NCBI GenBank assembly: GCA_910585535.1
Contig: CAJUFK010000015.1
Span: forward strand, 1 to 44,052
Source: an uncultured Angelakisella sp.
Lineage (GTDB): Bacteria > Bacillota > Clostridia > Oscillospirales > Ruminococcaceae
DNA: 44,052 bases
Direction of reading: 5' to 3'
Positions within the stretch are counted from its first letter, which is position 1; each line of letters begins with the position of its first letter. Below the pieces are notes generated by a model that saw nothing but the letters and a program-made list of their open reading frames with translations, did no database searches and was not told where the DNA came from. Positions 29,484 to 37,089 of this stretch are shown here, in pieces. The position numbers and the translations under genes are program-made.

Positions 29484-32400
29484 CACGAGCTGGAGGAGGA
29501 GCCTTGGTCGCTGGAGGACCCTTGGCTGCTGTCAGACGTATTGCTGGATGCGCTGTCACTGCTGCTTTCCGGAGCGGAGGTCTCACTGCTGGAGGGATCG
29601 GGGTCGCTGGAGGAGGGAGGATCCGGCTGGCTGGGATCTGGGGCGGGATCTGGGGTAGGATCTGGGGCAGGGTCAGGCTGGGAGGGGGGCTCGGGCACGG
29701 TGACCGTGCAGGCGGCGCTCTTTCCCCCAGCTGAGGCGGTGATGGTGGCGGTACCGGTCTTGTGAGCCGTCAGGTTGCCGTTTTCGTCCACCGAGACCAC
29801 ACTGGAGTCGCTGCTGGTCCATGTAACCGCCTTGTCAGTGGCGTTGTCCGGGGAGACGGCGGCGGTGAGGCGGCCGCTTTCCCCTATTTTCAGCTCCAGG
29901 CTGCCGCTGCTGATGGCAAGGTTTTCTACCGGGATCACCGCCGGAGGCGTGGCCTTAACGGTGACGGTGCAGCTGGCCTTGAAATCGCCGTCGTTGGTGG
30001 AGACGGTGACGGTGGCGGTCCCCGCCCCCTTGGCGGTGACAGTGCCGTCGGCGCCCACCGTGGCCACCCCGTTGCTGGAGCTGCTCCAGGTGATCCCCTT
30101 GTTGCTGGCGTTGTCCGGCTTTACCGTTGCAGTGAGCTTTGCGGTATCCCCTTCGGTGAGTTCCAAAGAGGTCTTGTCCAGGCTGATCCCGGTGACCTTC
30201 ACCACAGCGGCGGTGACGGTAACGGTGCAGCTGGCGGTTTTGCCTCCATCTGCCGTGGTGACAGTGATGGTGGCAGTGCCCGGGGCCACAGCGGTGACCT
30301 TGCCGTTTTCATCCACGGTGGCGATCTTCCCGTCGCTGGTGGTCCACTTCACCGCCTTGTTGGCGGCATTGCTTGGGGCAACGGTGGCGGTGAGGGTCTC
30401 GCTTCCCCCTGCGGTGAGGGCCAAAGTATTCTTGTTCAGCGTCACCCCGGTCACCGGGATGCCGGAGACGGTGACTTTACAGCTGGCGGTTTTGCCCCCG
30501 TCCTCAGTGGTGGCGGTGATGGTGGCGGTTCCGGCGGCCACGGCGGTGACCTTGCCGTTTTCATCCACGGTGGCGATCTTCTGGTCGCTGGTGGTCCATT
30601 TCACCGCCTTGTTGGTGGCGTTTTCCGGAGCCACGGTGGCGGTAAGGGTTTCGGTGCCGCCTACGGTGAGGGACAACTCCGTCTTGTTCAGGGTGACGCC
30701 GGTCACCGGTACCTGGGAGACGGCCCCTACCGACTCGGTTCCGGTGGGGAAGCTGCCGGCGTTGATGGAGTCGAAGTAACCGGAGATGGCCCGGGCCAGA
30801 TTCTGGGCGATCTCCTGCTGGGTGGTGGAATCCAGGAGCAGCTTGTATTCGCTGTTGTTGCTCATAAAGCCGCATTCTGCCAGGGTGGAGGTGTATTGGC
30901 TGGTGCGGGTGACATAGTACAGCCCATACTTGCTGCCCCGGTTGGAGTTGCCGATGGCGGAGTAAAGGGCGCTGTTTACCCGGTCGGTAAAGGGCTTGGA
31001 GAAGGAGTAGAAGTAATACGCCTCGTTGCCCTTGGCGGTGGTGCTGGCGGCGGAATTACAGTGGATGCTGAGGAACAGCTGGGCGTTGTGCTTTTCCGCC
31101 AGGGAGACCCGGGTGGACAGCTCCACCTTGCTGGAGCCGGTGGTATCGATGAGGTAGACGTTGGAGCCGTAGCTGTTCTTAAGGACGTTGTACAGGCGCT
31201 TGGCGATCTGCTGGTTGACCACCTTTTCCGGGTAGGCGGCCAGGTTCCCCGCTGCGCCGTTGTCCGGGCCGCTGTGGCCGGGATCGATGACGATGCGGGC
31301 ACTGCCCATCTCCGGGACGTTGTGGAACCGCAGGGTCAGAGTGCTGCCATTGTAGCTGGCCTTGTACCCCAGCATTCCGTCGCTCTCCCGGAACTTAAGG
31401 GTCAGTTTTGTTCCGTTCCAGGTGGCGGAGGAGAAGAGGGGGTTCTTGGAGAGCTTGGGCAGGTCCCCGCACACCGTTTTGGTGTAGGCGAAATCAAAGG
31501 TCATGCCGCTGGAGGAGTAGGAAGCGTCGTAGCTCACCGGCTGGGTCATGGTTAGGATGACGTCGGTATAGCTGGCGGTGCTGGTGACGCTCATCCCCTT
31601 GACCACGTTGTCCTCCGCCTTTTTGCTGGTGGAAGAGATGTCCTTGGAGTAGACGCGAAGGCCGGATTCCAGGAGGTAATACCGGTAAGTGCTGTTCCCC
31701 TCCCGGTAAACGATCTCGTCCCCCAGGGTATAGTCCAGGGCCCCGGCAGGGAGGGGGAAATGGTAGGGGCTGGAGATGTCGTTCATGGTGTTGCTGGGGA
31801 AGGTCTCCGCCTGGCCGGCGGTGACCACCACCGCCTTGCCCGAGCCGATCACAGCCTTTTTGTTCACCGTGACGGTGGCCCCGGTGGCGCTGTCGGTAAA
31901 GCCCTGGTAAGAACCGTTAAAGGTGATGGTGCCCAGCTTTTGGACGGCGGAGGTGGCGGCAGGGGCGGTAAAGTCCCCAGAGAACTGGACATAAGTAGAG
32001 GTCTTGTCGGTGTTATCCCCCTCCGCCTTGGTCTCGGCCAGGGTGATGGTGCTGCTTCCCAGGGTGGCGGTGACGGTGGAACCGGCGTAGGCGTTTACCG
32101 AGACGGTGATCTTCATCCCCCCGTCGACGTTAATGCTGCCGGTGGGGGCTACGCTGTCCTTATCCAAAACCTTTACCTGGCGGGTGATGTTGTAAGTAAC
32201 GGTTTTGCCCTTGTGGGAGAAGTTAAAGGTGTTAAGCCCCGCCTTCAGCTCCTGGGAAACCGAGAAGTAGCCGTTTTGGTCGGTGGCGATCTCCTTGTCA
32301 TTCAGGGTCACCTTGTTAGTGGGGTCGCTGGCCCCCTGGAAGATGACGCTGGCCTCGTTGGTGGTGTAGGTGGTTTGCTCGGGCTTGGTGAGCTTTAACT

Positions 32401-33679
32401 CGGTGAGGATGAACTGGGCGCTATTCTGATCGTTCAGGTACTTTAGGATGTTGTCGGTGGCCCCGCCGGGGTTGGCCAGAAGGGCCGCCAGGGAGTTAAA
32501 AGCGCTGCCGCTGTAGCCATCCACCTTATGGGCGTTGTCCAGCTGGCGGACCATTTCGGTGTTGGCGCTCCAGCCGGTATGGCTGCTGCCCATCCGGTCG
32601 GCAGCGTGGACAACATACATGGGAGCCCCAGCCGACTGGGCAAGCTTGCCCCACCAGGCGGTGACCACATCAAAGGGGGTCACGCCGTCCCCAGTTGCGC
32701 CGTAGGCCTTTACCCCTACAAAGTCAAATTTCTTTGCCTCCACTATAGCTTTGACATCGGTGTTGCCGCTGCCCAGGACGGTCCAGGTGGCGGAGGTGTT
32801 GGAGCCCGCCTCGTTTTGGGACTTGTTCGCCCAAACGGCGTCGGTCAAAAGGCCCAGCTGCATCCCCGGGGCTTTGTCCCGAATGGTGGTGAGAACGGTA
32901 TCCAGGGCGGTTTGAGAGACCTGGCGCATATAGTTTTGGTAGCCGATGCCGCCCCCCTGGGCCAGATAGGAGGCATAGGAGGCGGTGGTCTCCTCGTTGT
33001 AGTATTCGTCCAGGAATAGGCCGTCGGGGTGGTATTTCTGCACAAAGTCCCCAGCTTCCTCCCGGAGAAAGTCCATGGTGGCGGCGTCCATGCCGGTGGC
33101 CCGGCCCATGTTCTCCCCATCGCCTACATACATAACATTGTAGATGCAATAGACGTACATCCCCTGGGCCCTGGCCTGGGAGATGGCGTAGTCCAGAGGA
33201 TCAAAGAAGGTGGTAAGGGCGGGAAGATTTTTGCTGTTGTAGATGACCCCATTCTGCCCTGCCGTCTGGAGGATGACGGTGTTCAGGTTCATCCCGGCGG
33301 CCTTGCTGATGGCGGTGTCCAGCTCCGCCTTGACCTTTTCCTCGGAGCTGTCCCCGGTGAGAAAATCCTGCCCGGGGATGAGCCAGACCCCCCGCATTTC
33401 GCTGGGTTTGTTGTAGGTATAGATCACCGGCGGCTCCTCCTGGGAGGGCTTGTCCCCCGGGTCGTTTTCTTCCGCCGGAGGGGGGATCTCGCTGCCGCTG
33501 GAACCGTCGTCAGGGTCCGGGGCGCTTTGGCTCTGGGAGGAGGAATCGGCGGCCAGAAGGGAGGAATACTCGATGTCCCCCAAAAAGACAGCCAGCACCC
33601 CGGTGACGGCGATAATCCCCGCAAAGAGGCTCCCCATCAGCGCCACCAGTTTTCCGTTGTTGTTGAACAGTTCCCGCAC
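29483..33679 (-). CDS. GHL10-amidase_3-BIG2 surface protein
   Basis: This 1398-residue protein is built of an N-terminal membrane anchor (about 10-35), a Ser/Pro/Asp-rich linker, a GHL10 (DUF187-like) glycosidase domain (about 92-420; EMRGVWLIPGQDF, DGLFLDEYYN), a beta-rich middle, an N-acetylmuramoyl-L-alanine amidase of the amidase_3 type (about 795-975; VIDPGHSG, SIHCNSA, ECGFMSN), four BIG2 repeats of about 84 residues (about 989-1330) and a Ser/Pro/Asp tail without a sorting motif. The expected amidase zinc and catalytic residues appear present. It should act on peptidoglycan. The start is GTG with AGGAGG upstream. Joining the two hydrolase types in one chain is unusual. Confidence 0.9.
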   Translation of the reverse strand: MRELFNNNGKLVALMGSLFAGIIAVTGVLAVFLGDIEYSSLLAADSSSQSQSAPDPDDGSSGSEIPPPAEENDPGDKPSQEEPPVIYTYNKPSEMRGVWLIPGQDFLTGDSSEEKVKAELDTAISKAAGMNLNTVILQTAGQNGVIYNSKNLPALTTFFDPLDYAISQARAQGMYVYCIYNVMYVGDGENMGRATGMDAATMDFLREEAGDFVQKYHPDGLFLDEYYNEETTASYASYLAQGGGIGYQNYMRQVSQTALDTVLTTIRDKAPGMQLGLLTDAVWANKSQNEAGSNTSATWTVLGSGNTDVKAIVEAKKFDFVGVKAYGATGDGVTPFDVVTAWWGKLAQSAGAPMYVVHAADRMGSSHTGWSANTEMVRQLDNAHKVDGYSGSAFNSLAALLANPGGATDNILKYLNDQNSAQFILTELKLTKPEQTTYTTNEASVIFQGASDPTNKVTLNDKEIATDQNGYFSVSQELKAGLNTFNFSHKGKTVTYNITRQVKVLDKDSVAPTGSINVDGGMKITVSVNAYAGSTVTATLGSSTITLAETKAEGDNTDKTSTYVQFSGDFTAPAATSAVQKLGTITFNGSYQGFTDSATGATVTVNKKAVIGSGKAVVVTAGQAETFPSNTMNDISSPYHFPLPAGALDYTLGDEIVYREGNSTYRYYLLESGLRVYSKDISSTSKKAEDNVVKGMSVTSTASYTDVILTMTQPVSYDASYSSSGMTFDFAYTKTVCGDLPKLSKNPLFSSATWNGTKLTLKFRESDGMLGYKASYNGSTLTLRFHNVPEMGSARIVIDPGHSGPDNGAAGNLAAYPEKVVNQQIAKRLYNVLKNSYGSNVYLIDTTGSSKVELSTRVSLAEKHNAQLFLSIHCNSAASTTAKGNEAYYFYSFSKPFTDRVNSALYSAIGNSNRGSKYGLYYVTRTSQYTSTLAECGFMSNNSEYKLLLDSTTQQEIAQNLARAISGYFDSINAGSFPTGTESVGAVSQVPVTGVTLNKTELSLTVGGTETLTATVAPENATNKAVKWTTSDQKIATVDENGKVTAVAAGTATITATTEDGGKTASCKVTVSGIPVTGVTLNKNTLALTAGGSETLTATVAPSNAANKAVKWTTSDGKIATVDENGKVTAVAPGTATITVTTADGGKTASCTVTVTAAVVKVTGISLDKTSLELTEGDTAKLTATVKPDNASNKGITWSSSSNGVATVGADGTVTAKGAGTATVTVSTNDGDFKASCTVTVKATPPAVIPVENLAISSGSLELKIGESGRLTAAVSPDNATDKAVTWTSSDSSVVSVDENGNLTAHKTGTATITASAGGKSAACTVTVPEPPSQPDPAPDPTPDPAPDPSQPDPPSSSDPDPSSSETSAPESSSDSASSNTSDSSQGSSSDQGSSSSS
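29931..30732 (-). repeat. Four BIG2 repeats within the GHL10-amidase gene
   Basis: Each unit of about 84 codons begins with VTGVTLNK-like strands and ends in ASCTVTV. The first two units are nearly identical in DNA over long stretches offset by exactly 252 bp (for instance GCGGTGACCT at 30291 and 30543), which indicates recent duplication. Confidence 0.85.
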
Positions 33680-33712
33680 GTCAGTTCCTCCTATTGTTAA
33701 ACGTCCTTGTAG

Positions 33713-34063
33713 TTATAACTCTTCTCCGGTGGCGATGGACAGCCGCCGGGTCACCCATCCCCCGGGGGGATCCATCTCGCAGGAGAGGGTCACGGCATCC
33801 TCGGAAAAGCCCCGGATGATGACCCCGTCCACGGCGATAAAAGCCGACCGCCAAAGGATATTGCAGTCCCGATCCAGGCGGTAGAGTCTGGAATCGGTGG
33901 CGACGTAGAGGTCGCCGCCCTGTTGGGCGAAATAGCCGAAGTAGAGGTCGGCTTTTAGCTCCCGGGTCTCCCCGGTGTCCCTATGGGTGAAGGCGACCCG
34001 GTCCTCCTTCCCCACACAGTGCCAGGGGCCGAAGTCCATAGCCGCGTCGAAGGGCCCCGCCAT
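33713..34063 (-). CDS. Small beta-rich protein between the two GHL10 genes
   Basis: This 116-residue protein has several short beta strands: FDFGPW-like MDFGPWHCVGKEDRVAF, DLYVATDSRLYRLDRDCNIL, IAVDGVIIRGF and a final GWVTRRLSIATGEEL. The YVATDSRLYRLD stretch recalls single propeller-blade or beta-sheet repeats. It has no signal peptide. Its ATG overlaps the GHL10 lipoprotein stop codon as TGATG and is preceded by AAGGAGATCCTG. It is co-translated within the envelope operon. The function is unknown. Confidence 0.72.
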   Translation of the reverse strand: MAGPFDAAMDFGPWHCVGKEDRVAFTHRDTGETRELKADLYFGYFAQQGGDLYVATDSRLYRLDRDCNILWRSAFIAVDGVIIRGFSEDAVTLSCEMDPPGGWVTRRLSIATGEEL

Positions 34064-35565
34064 CACAGGATCTCCTTGAGGTTGGCGATCTCCTTCTTCA
34101 CTGCCCCGGAAACGCCGGAGGCGGGGTTGAAGAGGGAGTCGTACCGGTAAAGGGCAAAGCCTCCGTACCGGGAGAGGGTCCGGGCGTAATCCACCTGGCG
34201 GGCCATCATGTCGGTACTGCCGGCCCACTCGGCCCCGCCCTGCTGGGCGTCCCCGATTTTATAGGAGGCAAGACCTATGTACAGCTTCACTCCGCTTTGG
34301 GAGATCATGTCGTTAAATTCCTTGGCGGTGGATTTGTAGGGCTTTACCGAATTGTTGAAGCCAAAGTAGACCTGGGGGCAGATGTAATCGACGTACCCCG
34401 GGGTGGTAAGCCATTTTTCCACGTCGCAGTAAAGGGAGTTGTAGTTGTTCTGGTTGTTCCCTGCCGGGCTGATGCCAAAGACCTTGCCGGAACCCACTGT
34501 CTGGTAGACCGCCTTTACCAGGATGTCCACCTGCTCCCGCCGCCAGGCCGCCAGGTTCTTTTGGGTGTCCGCTTCGGCGTAGGTCTCGGCGTCAAAGGAG
34601 GCGGCAGCGTTGGGGGGATAGAAGTAGTCGTCAAAGTGGATTCCATCCACGTCATAGTTCTGGACGATCTCCCGCACCCCGTCCAAAATCAGTTCCCGGG
34701 CGGCAGGACTGCCGGGGTTGTAGTAGATGCCCCCGTCGTACCGCAGGGCGTCCCCGGTGTCCAGCATCTCCCGGGCGGGGTTGTCGTCGGAAAGGGCCTT
34801 GTTGGAGGTCCGGACCCGGTAGGGATTGAGCCAGGCTTCAATGCGGAGTCCCCGGCTGTGAGCGGCCTGGACCATGATCTCCAAGGCGTCATAGGGCTGG
34901 CTGCCGATCTCCCCTTCGGTTCCGGTAAAGAGGTAGCTGGAAGGGAAGTAATCGGAGTAGTACAGGGCATCCCCAAAGGGCCGCACCTGGGCGTAAACGG
35001 TGTTCAGCCCCAGCCCCTTGATGTTGTCCATAACGGCGCTGATGCTGGCGGTAAAGGCGCTTTCGCTTTTGCCGCTGAGAAGGGGCCCCAGATCCAGATA
35101 GGAAAGCCAGATGGCCCGGACCTCGTCCTCCGGATCCACGGCGGGGGGATCGTCCTCCTCCTGGGAAGCGGGGCTGGAGGAACTGGCAGGGCGCTGGGAG
35201 CTGCTGGAGGAGGGGGGAGGGGTGGATTCGGAACTGGGGGGAGGGGTTTGGCTGCTGCCGGAAGAACTCCCCTGGCTTTTGCTGCTGCTGTTGGGATAGC
35301 TGATGCTGCTGCTGGAGTAGGAGGGCAGGCTGGAACTGGGGATGGGGGCATAGGAAGGCCCCTCCCCGTCAGAAACGGCGGGGGGATTTTCCCCCTGGCT
35401 GGGTCCCGGCTCCGGGTCCTCCCGGCTGCTGGAAAAGACGATGGCCCCACCGCCGCTTACCAGGGATTCCGATTCCGGGACCGGGGCAGGCTCCTTCCCA
35501 GCGGCGCAGGCAGCCAGGGATAAAATAAGGGAAAGGGCTGCCAGCAGACAAACAGTTTTTTTCAT
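34063..35565 (-). CDS. GHL10-family glycoside hydrolase-like lipoprotein
   Basis: This 500-residue lipoprotein has a signal peptide and lipobox LAAC, a long Ser/Pro/Glu-rich spacer (about 25-140), and a GHL10 (DUF187, 'family 10 glycosylhydrolase') TIM-barrel domain (about 144-488). Marker motifs are VRAIWLSYLDL, GLNTVYAQVRPFGDALY, GLRIEAWLNPYRV, VDGIHFDDYFYP and YVDYICPQVYFGF. The family is thought to cleave peptidoglycan glycan strands or related envelope polymers. The ATG at 35565 has GGAAGGGAG upstream. It leads the operon, so this hydrolase, the small protein, the GHL10-amidase and the Cys protein are expressed together. A sporulation or wall-remodelling role is inferred. Confidence 0.88.
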   Translation of the reverse strand: MKKTVCLLAALSLILSLAACAAGKEPAPVPESESLVSGGGAIVFSSSREDPEPGPSQGENPPAVSDGEGPSYAPIPSSSLPSYSSSSISYPNSSSKSQGSSSGSSQTPPPSSESTPPPSSSSSQRPASSSSPASQEEDDPPAVDPEDEVRAIWLSYLDLGPLLSGKSESAFTASISAVMDNIKGLGLNTVYAQVRPFGDALYYSDYFPSSYLFTGTEGEIGSQPYDALEIMVQAAHSRGLRIEAWLNPYRVRTSNKALSDDNPAREMLDTGDALRYDGGIYYNPGSPAARELILDGVREIVQNYDVDGIHFDDYFYPPNAAASFDAETYAEADTQKNLAAWRREQVDILVKAVYQTVGSGKVFGISPAGNNQNNYNSLYCDVEKWLTTPGYVDYICPQVYFGFNNSVKPYKSTAKEFNDMISQSGVKLYIGLASYKIGDAQQGGAEWAGSTDMMARQVDYARTLSRYGGFALYRYDSLFNPASGVSGAVKKEIANLKEIL

Positions 35566-35623
35566 CAATGCTCTCCCTTCCAACATAAATCCGGACATAC
35601 TTTTCGACAATATACCAAACTAC

Positions 35624-35652
35624 ATTGTAACGGTTTCTTCCGCTCTGGTCAA
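35624..35652 (-). promoter_or_regulatory. Promoter of the GHL10 envelope operon
   Basis: Minus strand -35 TTGACC (plus 35652-35647), 17 bp, -10 TACAAT (plus 35629-35624). The 295 bases from here to 35947 hold no other confident gene. An extended -10, TGC-TATACT (35909-35917), lies about 30 bp before the zinc-ribbon gene. Confidence 0.78.
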
Positions 35653-35947
35653 TAGATATGTGCCATTCTTTCATAAATTTCCTGCATCCGTTTCCCCAAA
35701 GTACGGCTTTTTCCCAGAAGAAACAGGGGCGCCCTTTGACGCGATAGGCATTATGCAGATTATCACGGCGCTCCGGTTTCGAGCCGGCAGGTCCGAAAGC
35801 CCCGCATCAAACCAATAGAATTTGTATAAAAGAAACGGAGTTTTACTTTTTGTATTTCCTTGCTCCCTTTTGTTATAAAATCAGTCTGGCGCGGTCCCCC
35901 ATCCTGTGCTATACTAGATCCAGCCAATGCTAAAGGAGGGGTCTGTT

Positions 35948-36331
35948 GTGTTTTTTATTATGGGCAGCGACGGCAAGGTGCAGCAGCTGGGGAATGTTTC
36001 GGCGGTCTGCTCCCGGTGCGGACGGCAGGGGATGTTCAGCCTCTGCAAAAGCTATGAGTACATCCACCTGTTTTTTATCCCGGTCTTTCGCTATCATGTG
36101 CAGTATATCGCCACCTGTCCCGGCTGCGCCAGTGTCTACGCAGTGGACCCGGAGGCGGGCAAAGAGGTGGAGAAGGGCCGCCTGGCAGAGCTGCCCGCCT
36201 CGGCGCTGACCCTGATCCGCAGTACCAGCGCCACCCCCGGCCCCGGTCTCTGCCCCCACTGCGGGGCCCAAAATCCCCAGGGGAGCGTGTTCTGCAACCA
36301 GTGCGGCGGGCGGCTGTTTACCGTTCAGTGA
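35948..36331 (+). CDS. Zinc-ribbon membrane-associated protein
   Basis: This 127-residue protein starts at a GTG: AAGGAGG lies eight bases upstream, and the resulting FFIMGSDGK start matches small zinc-ribbon proteins I know to begin MFFIMG. A first ribbon is CSRCGRQ...CPGCASVYAVD. A hydrophobic stretch, YIHLFFIPVFRYHVQYI, lies between. A second ribbon ends the protein: CPHCGAQNPQGSVFCNQCGG. The pattern is that of small proteins of unknown function that bind zinc. The end overlaps the convergent DUF1905 gene by 14 bp. Confidence 0.82.
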   Translation: MFFIMGSDGKVQQLGNVSAVCSRCGRQGMFSLCKSYEYIHLFFIPVFRYHVQYIATCPGCASVYAVDPEAGKEVEKGRLAELPASALTLIRSTSATPGPGLCPHCGAQNPQGSVFCNQCGGRLFTVQ

Positions 36332-36599
36332 TGAAAACGTGGACCACGTCGCCATCTGATTTGGCCAGTTTTTTGCGAATGGATTTCAAAATGCCGATGA
36401 TATAGCAGATTTCCCCTGCTTCATTCCGTATCCCCATATTTACAATACTTCCATCGTAAGGGATGCCGTCGAAGAGGGCACGTACCTTCACACGTCCTTT
36501 CCCAAACTCCTTGCGGATGTCCCACGGAAAGATCACATATGCGCCCCCGTTTTCCGGGATCTCACAGATTGCCGCATCAAATGAAAATTCTTTTGCCAT
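36318..36599 (-). CDS. DUF1905 domain protein
   Basis: This 93-residue protein matches DUF1905: FDAAICEIPENGGAYVIFPWD, then KGRVKVRALFDGIPYDGSIVNMG, a short ICYIIGILKSIRKKL block and the ending VVHVFITE. The family forms a small beta-barrel-like fold of unknown function, often fused to or near YdeI/OmdA-type domains. The ATG has a CTGGAGG site upstream. It is a single gene between the zinc-ribbon gene and the PTS operon. Confidence 0.87.
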   Translation of the reverse strand: MAKEFSFDAAICEIPENGGAYVIFPWDIRKEFGKGRVKVRALFDGIPYDGSIVNMGIRNEAGEICYIIGILKSIRKKLAKSDGDVVHVFITER

Positions 36600-36630
36600 A
36601 ATACCTCCAGAGCATAGCGAAATAGAAAAG

Positions 36631-36659
36631 GAGAGGACGGTCTTTCCACCCGTCCTCTC
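36631..36659 (-). terminator. Terminator of the HPr/Enzyme I operon
   Basis: GAGAGGACGG (36631-36640) and CCGTCCTCTC (36650-36659) form a perfect 10-bp stem. On the minus strand it is followed by CTTTTCTATTT, and it lies past the HPr stop codon at 36772. Confidence 0.72.
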
Positions 36660-36771
36660 TTTGCTTTTTCTTTTGTTTCGCTTTAGATACCTGGGTCTCC
36701 AGGCACAAGCTGACGGTCTTTGAACGGCAAGGCCAAAGGCCGTGCAGGGGTGCCGGCGGCCGCTGGCCTGC

Positions 36772-37044
36772 TCAGTCCTCCCCGAACTTGCTGTCGATGA
36801 GGGCGATGAGGCTGTCCACCGCTTCCACCTCGTCGTCGCCTTTGGCTACAATCTCCACTTCCTCCCCCATGGCAAGGCCCAGGGCCAGAAGCATGACGAT
36901 GGACTTGGCGTTGGCATCTTCGTCCTCGCTCAGCTTTTTAATGGTGATGCGGGAGCTGAACTTGCTGGCCATAGCAATAAACTCGGATGCGGGGCGGGCG
37001 TGGAGTCCGGTCTGGTTCTTAATGGTGGTGCGTTTGCTGTACAT
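36772..37044 (-). CDS. ptsH: Phosphocarrier protein HPr
   Basis: This 90-residue protein is HPr. His15 in QTGLHARPAS is the phosphoryl acceptor from Enzyme I, and Ser48 in NAKSIVML corresponds to the regulatory Ser46 that HPr kinase modifies in Gram-positives. His rather than Gln at position 15 excludes Crh. The loop before Ser48 is two residues longer than in Bacillus HPr (SEDEDANAKS). The ATG has CGGAGGAG upstream. It follows the Enzyme I fusion gene in the order ptsI-ptsH, the reverse of the usual arrangement. Confidence 0.95.
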   Translation of the reverse strand: MYSKRTTIKNQTGLHARPASEFIAMASKFSSRITIKKLSEDEDANAKSIVMLLALGLAMGEEVEIVAKGDDEVEAVDSLIALIDSKFGED

Positions 37045-37089
37045 GGGCGTCTCCTCCGATTTGTTTGTATTTTGTCGCTCACGAAGCCG

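Noticed and set aside
29931..30732. Possible CRISPR or tandem satellite array
   Set aside because: The repeats are in-frame BIG2 protein modules of 84 codons, not short direct repeats with unique spacers.
29762..31555. 597-codon plus-strand frame opposite the BIG2 and amidase region
   Set aside because: It is a mirror of the Thr/Val-rich repeats; composition is Gly/Asp/His-rich and no start signal is present.
34297..35523. 408-codon plus-strand frame opposite the GHL10 lipoprotein
   Set aside because: A Gly/Val-rich shadow of the real lipoprotein gene, without a start signal or conserved motifs.
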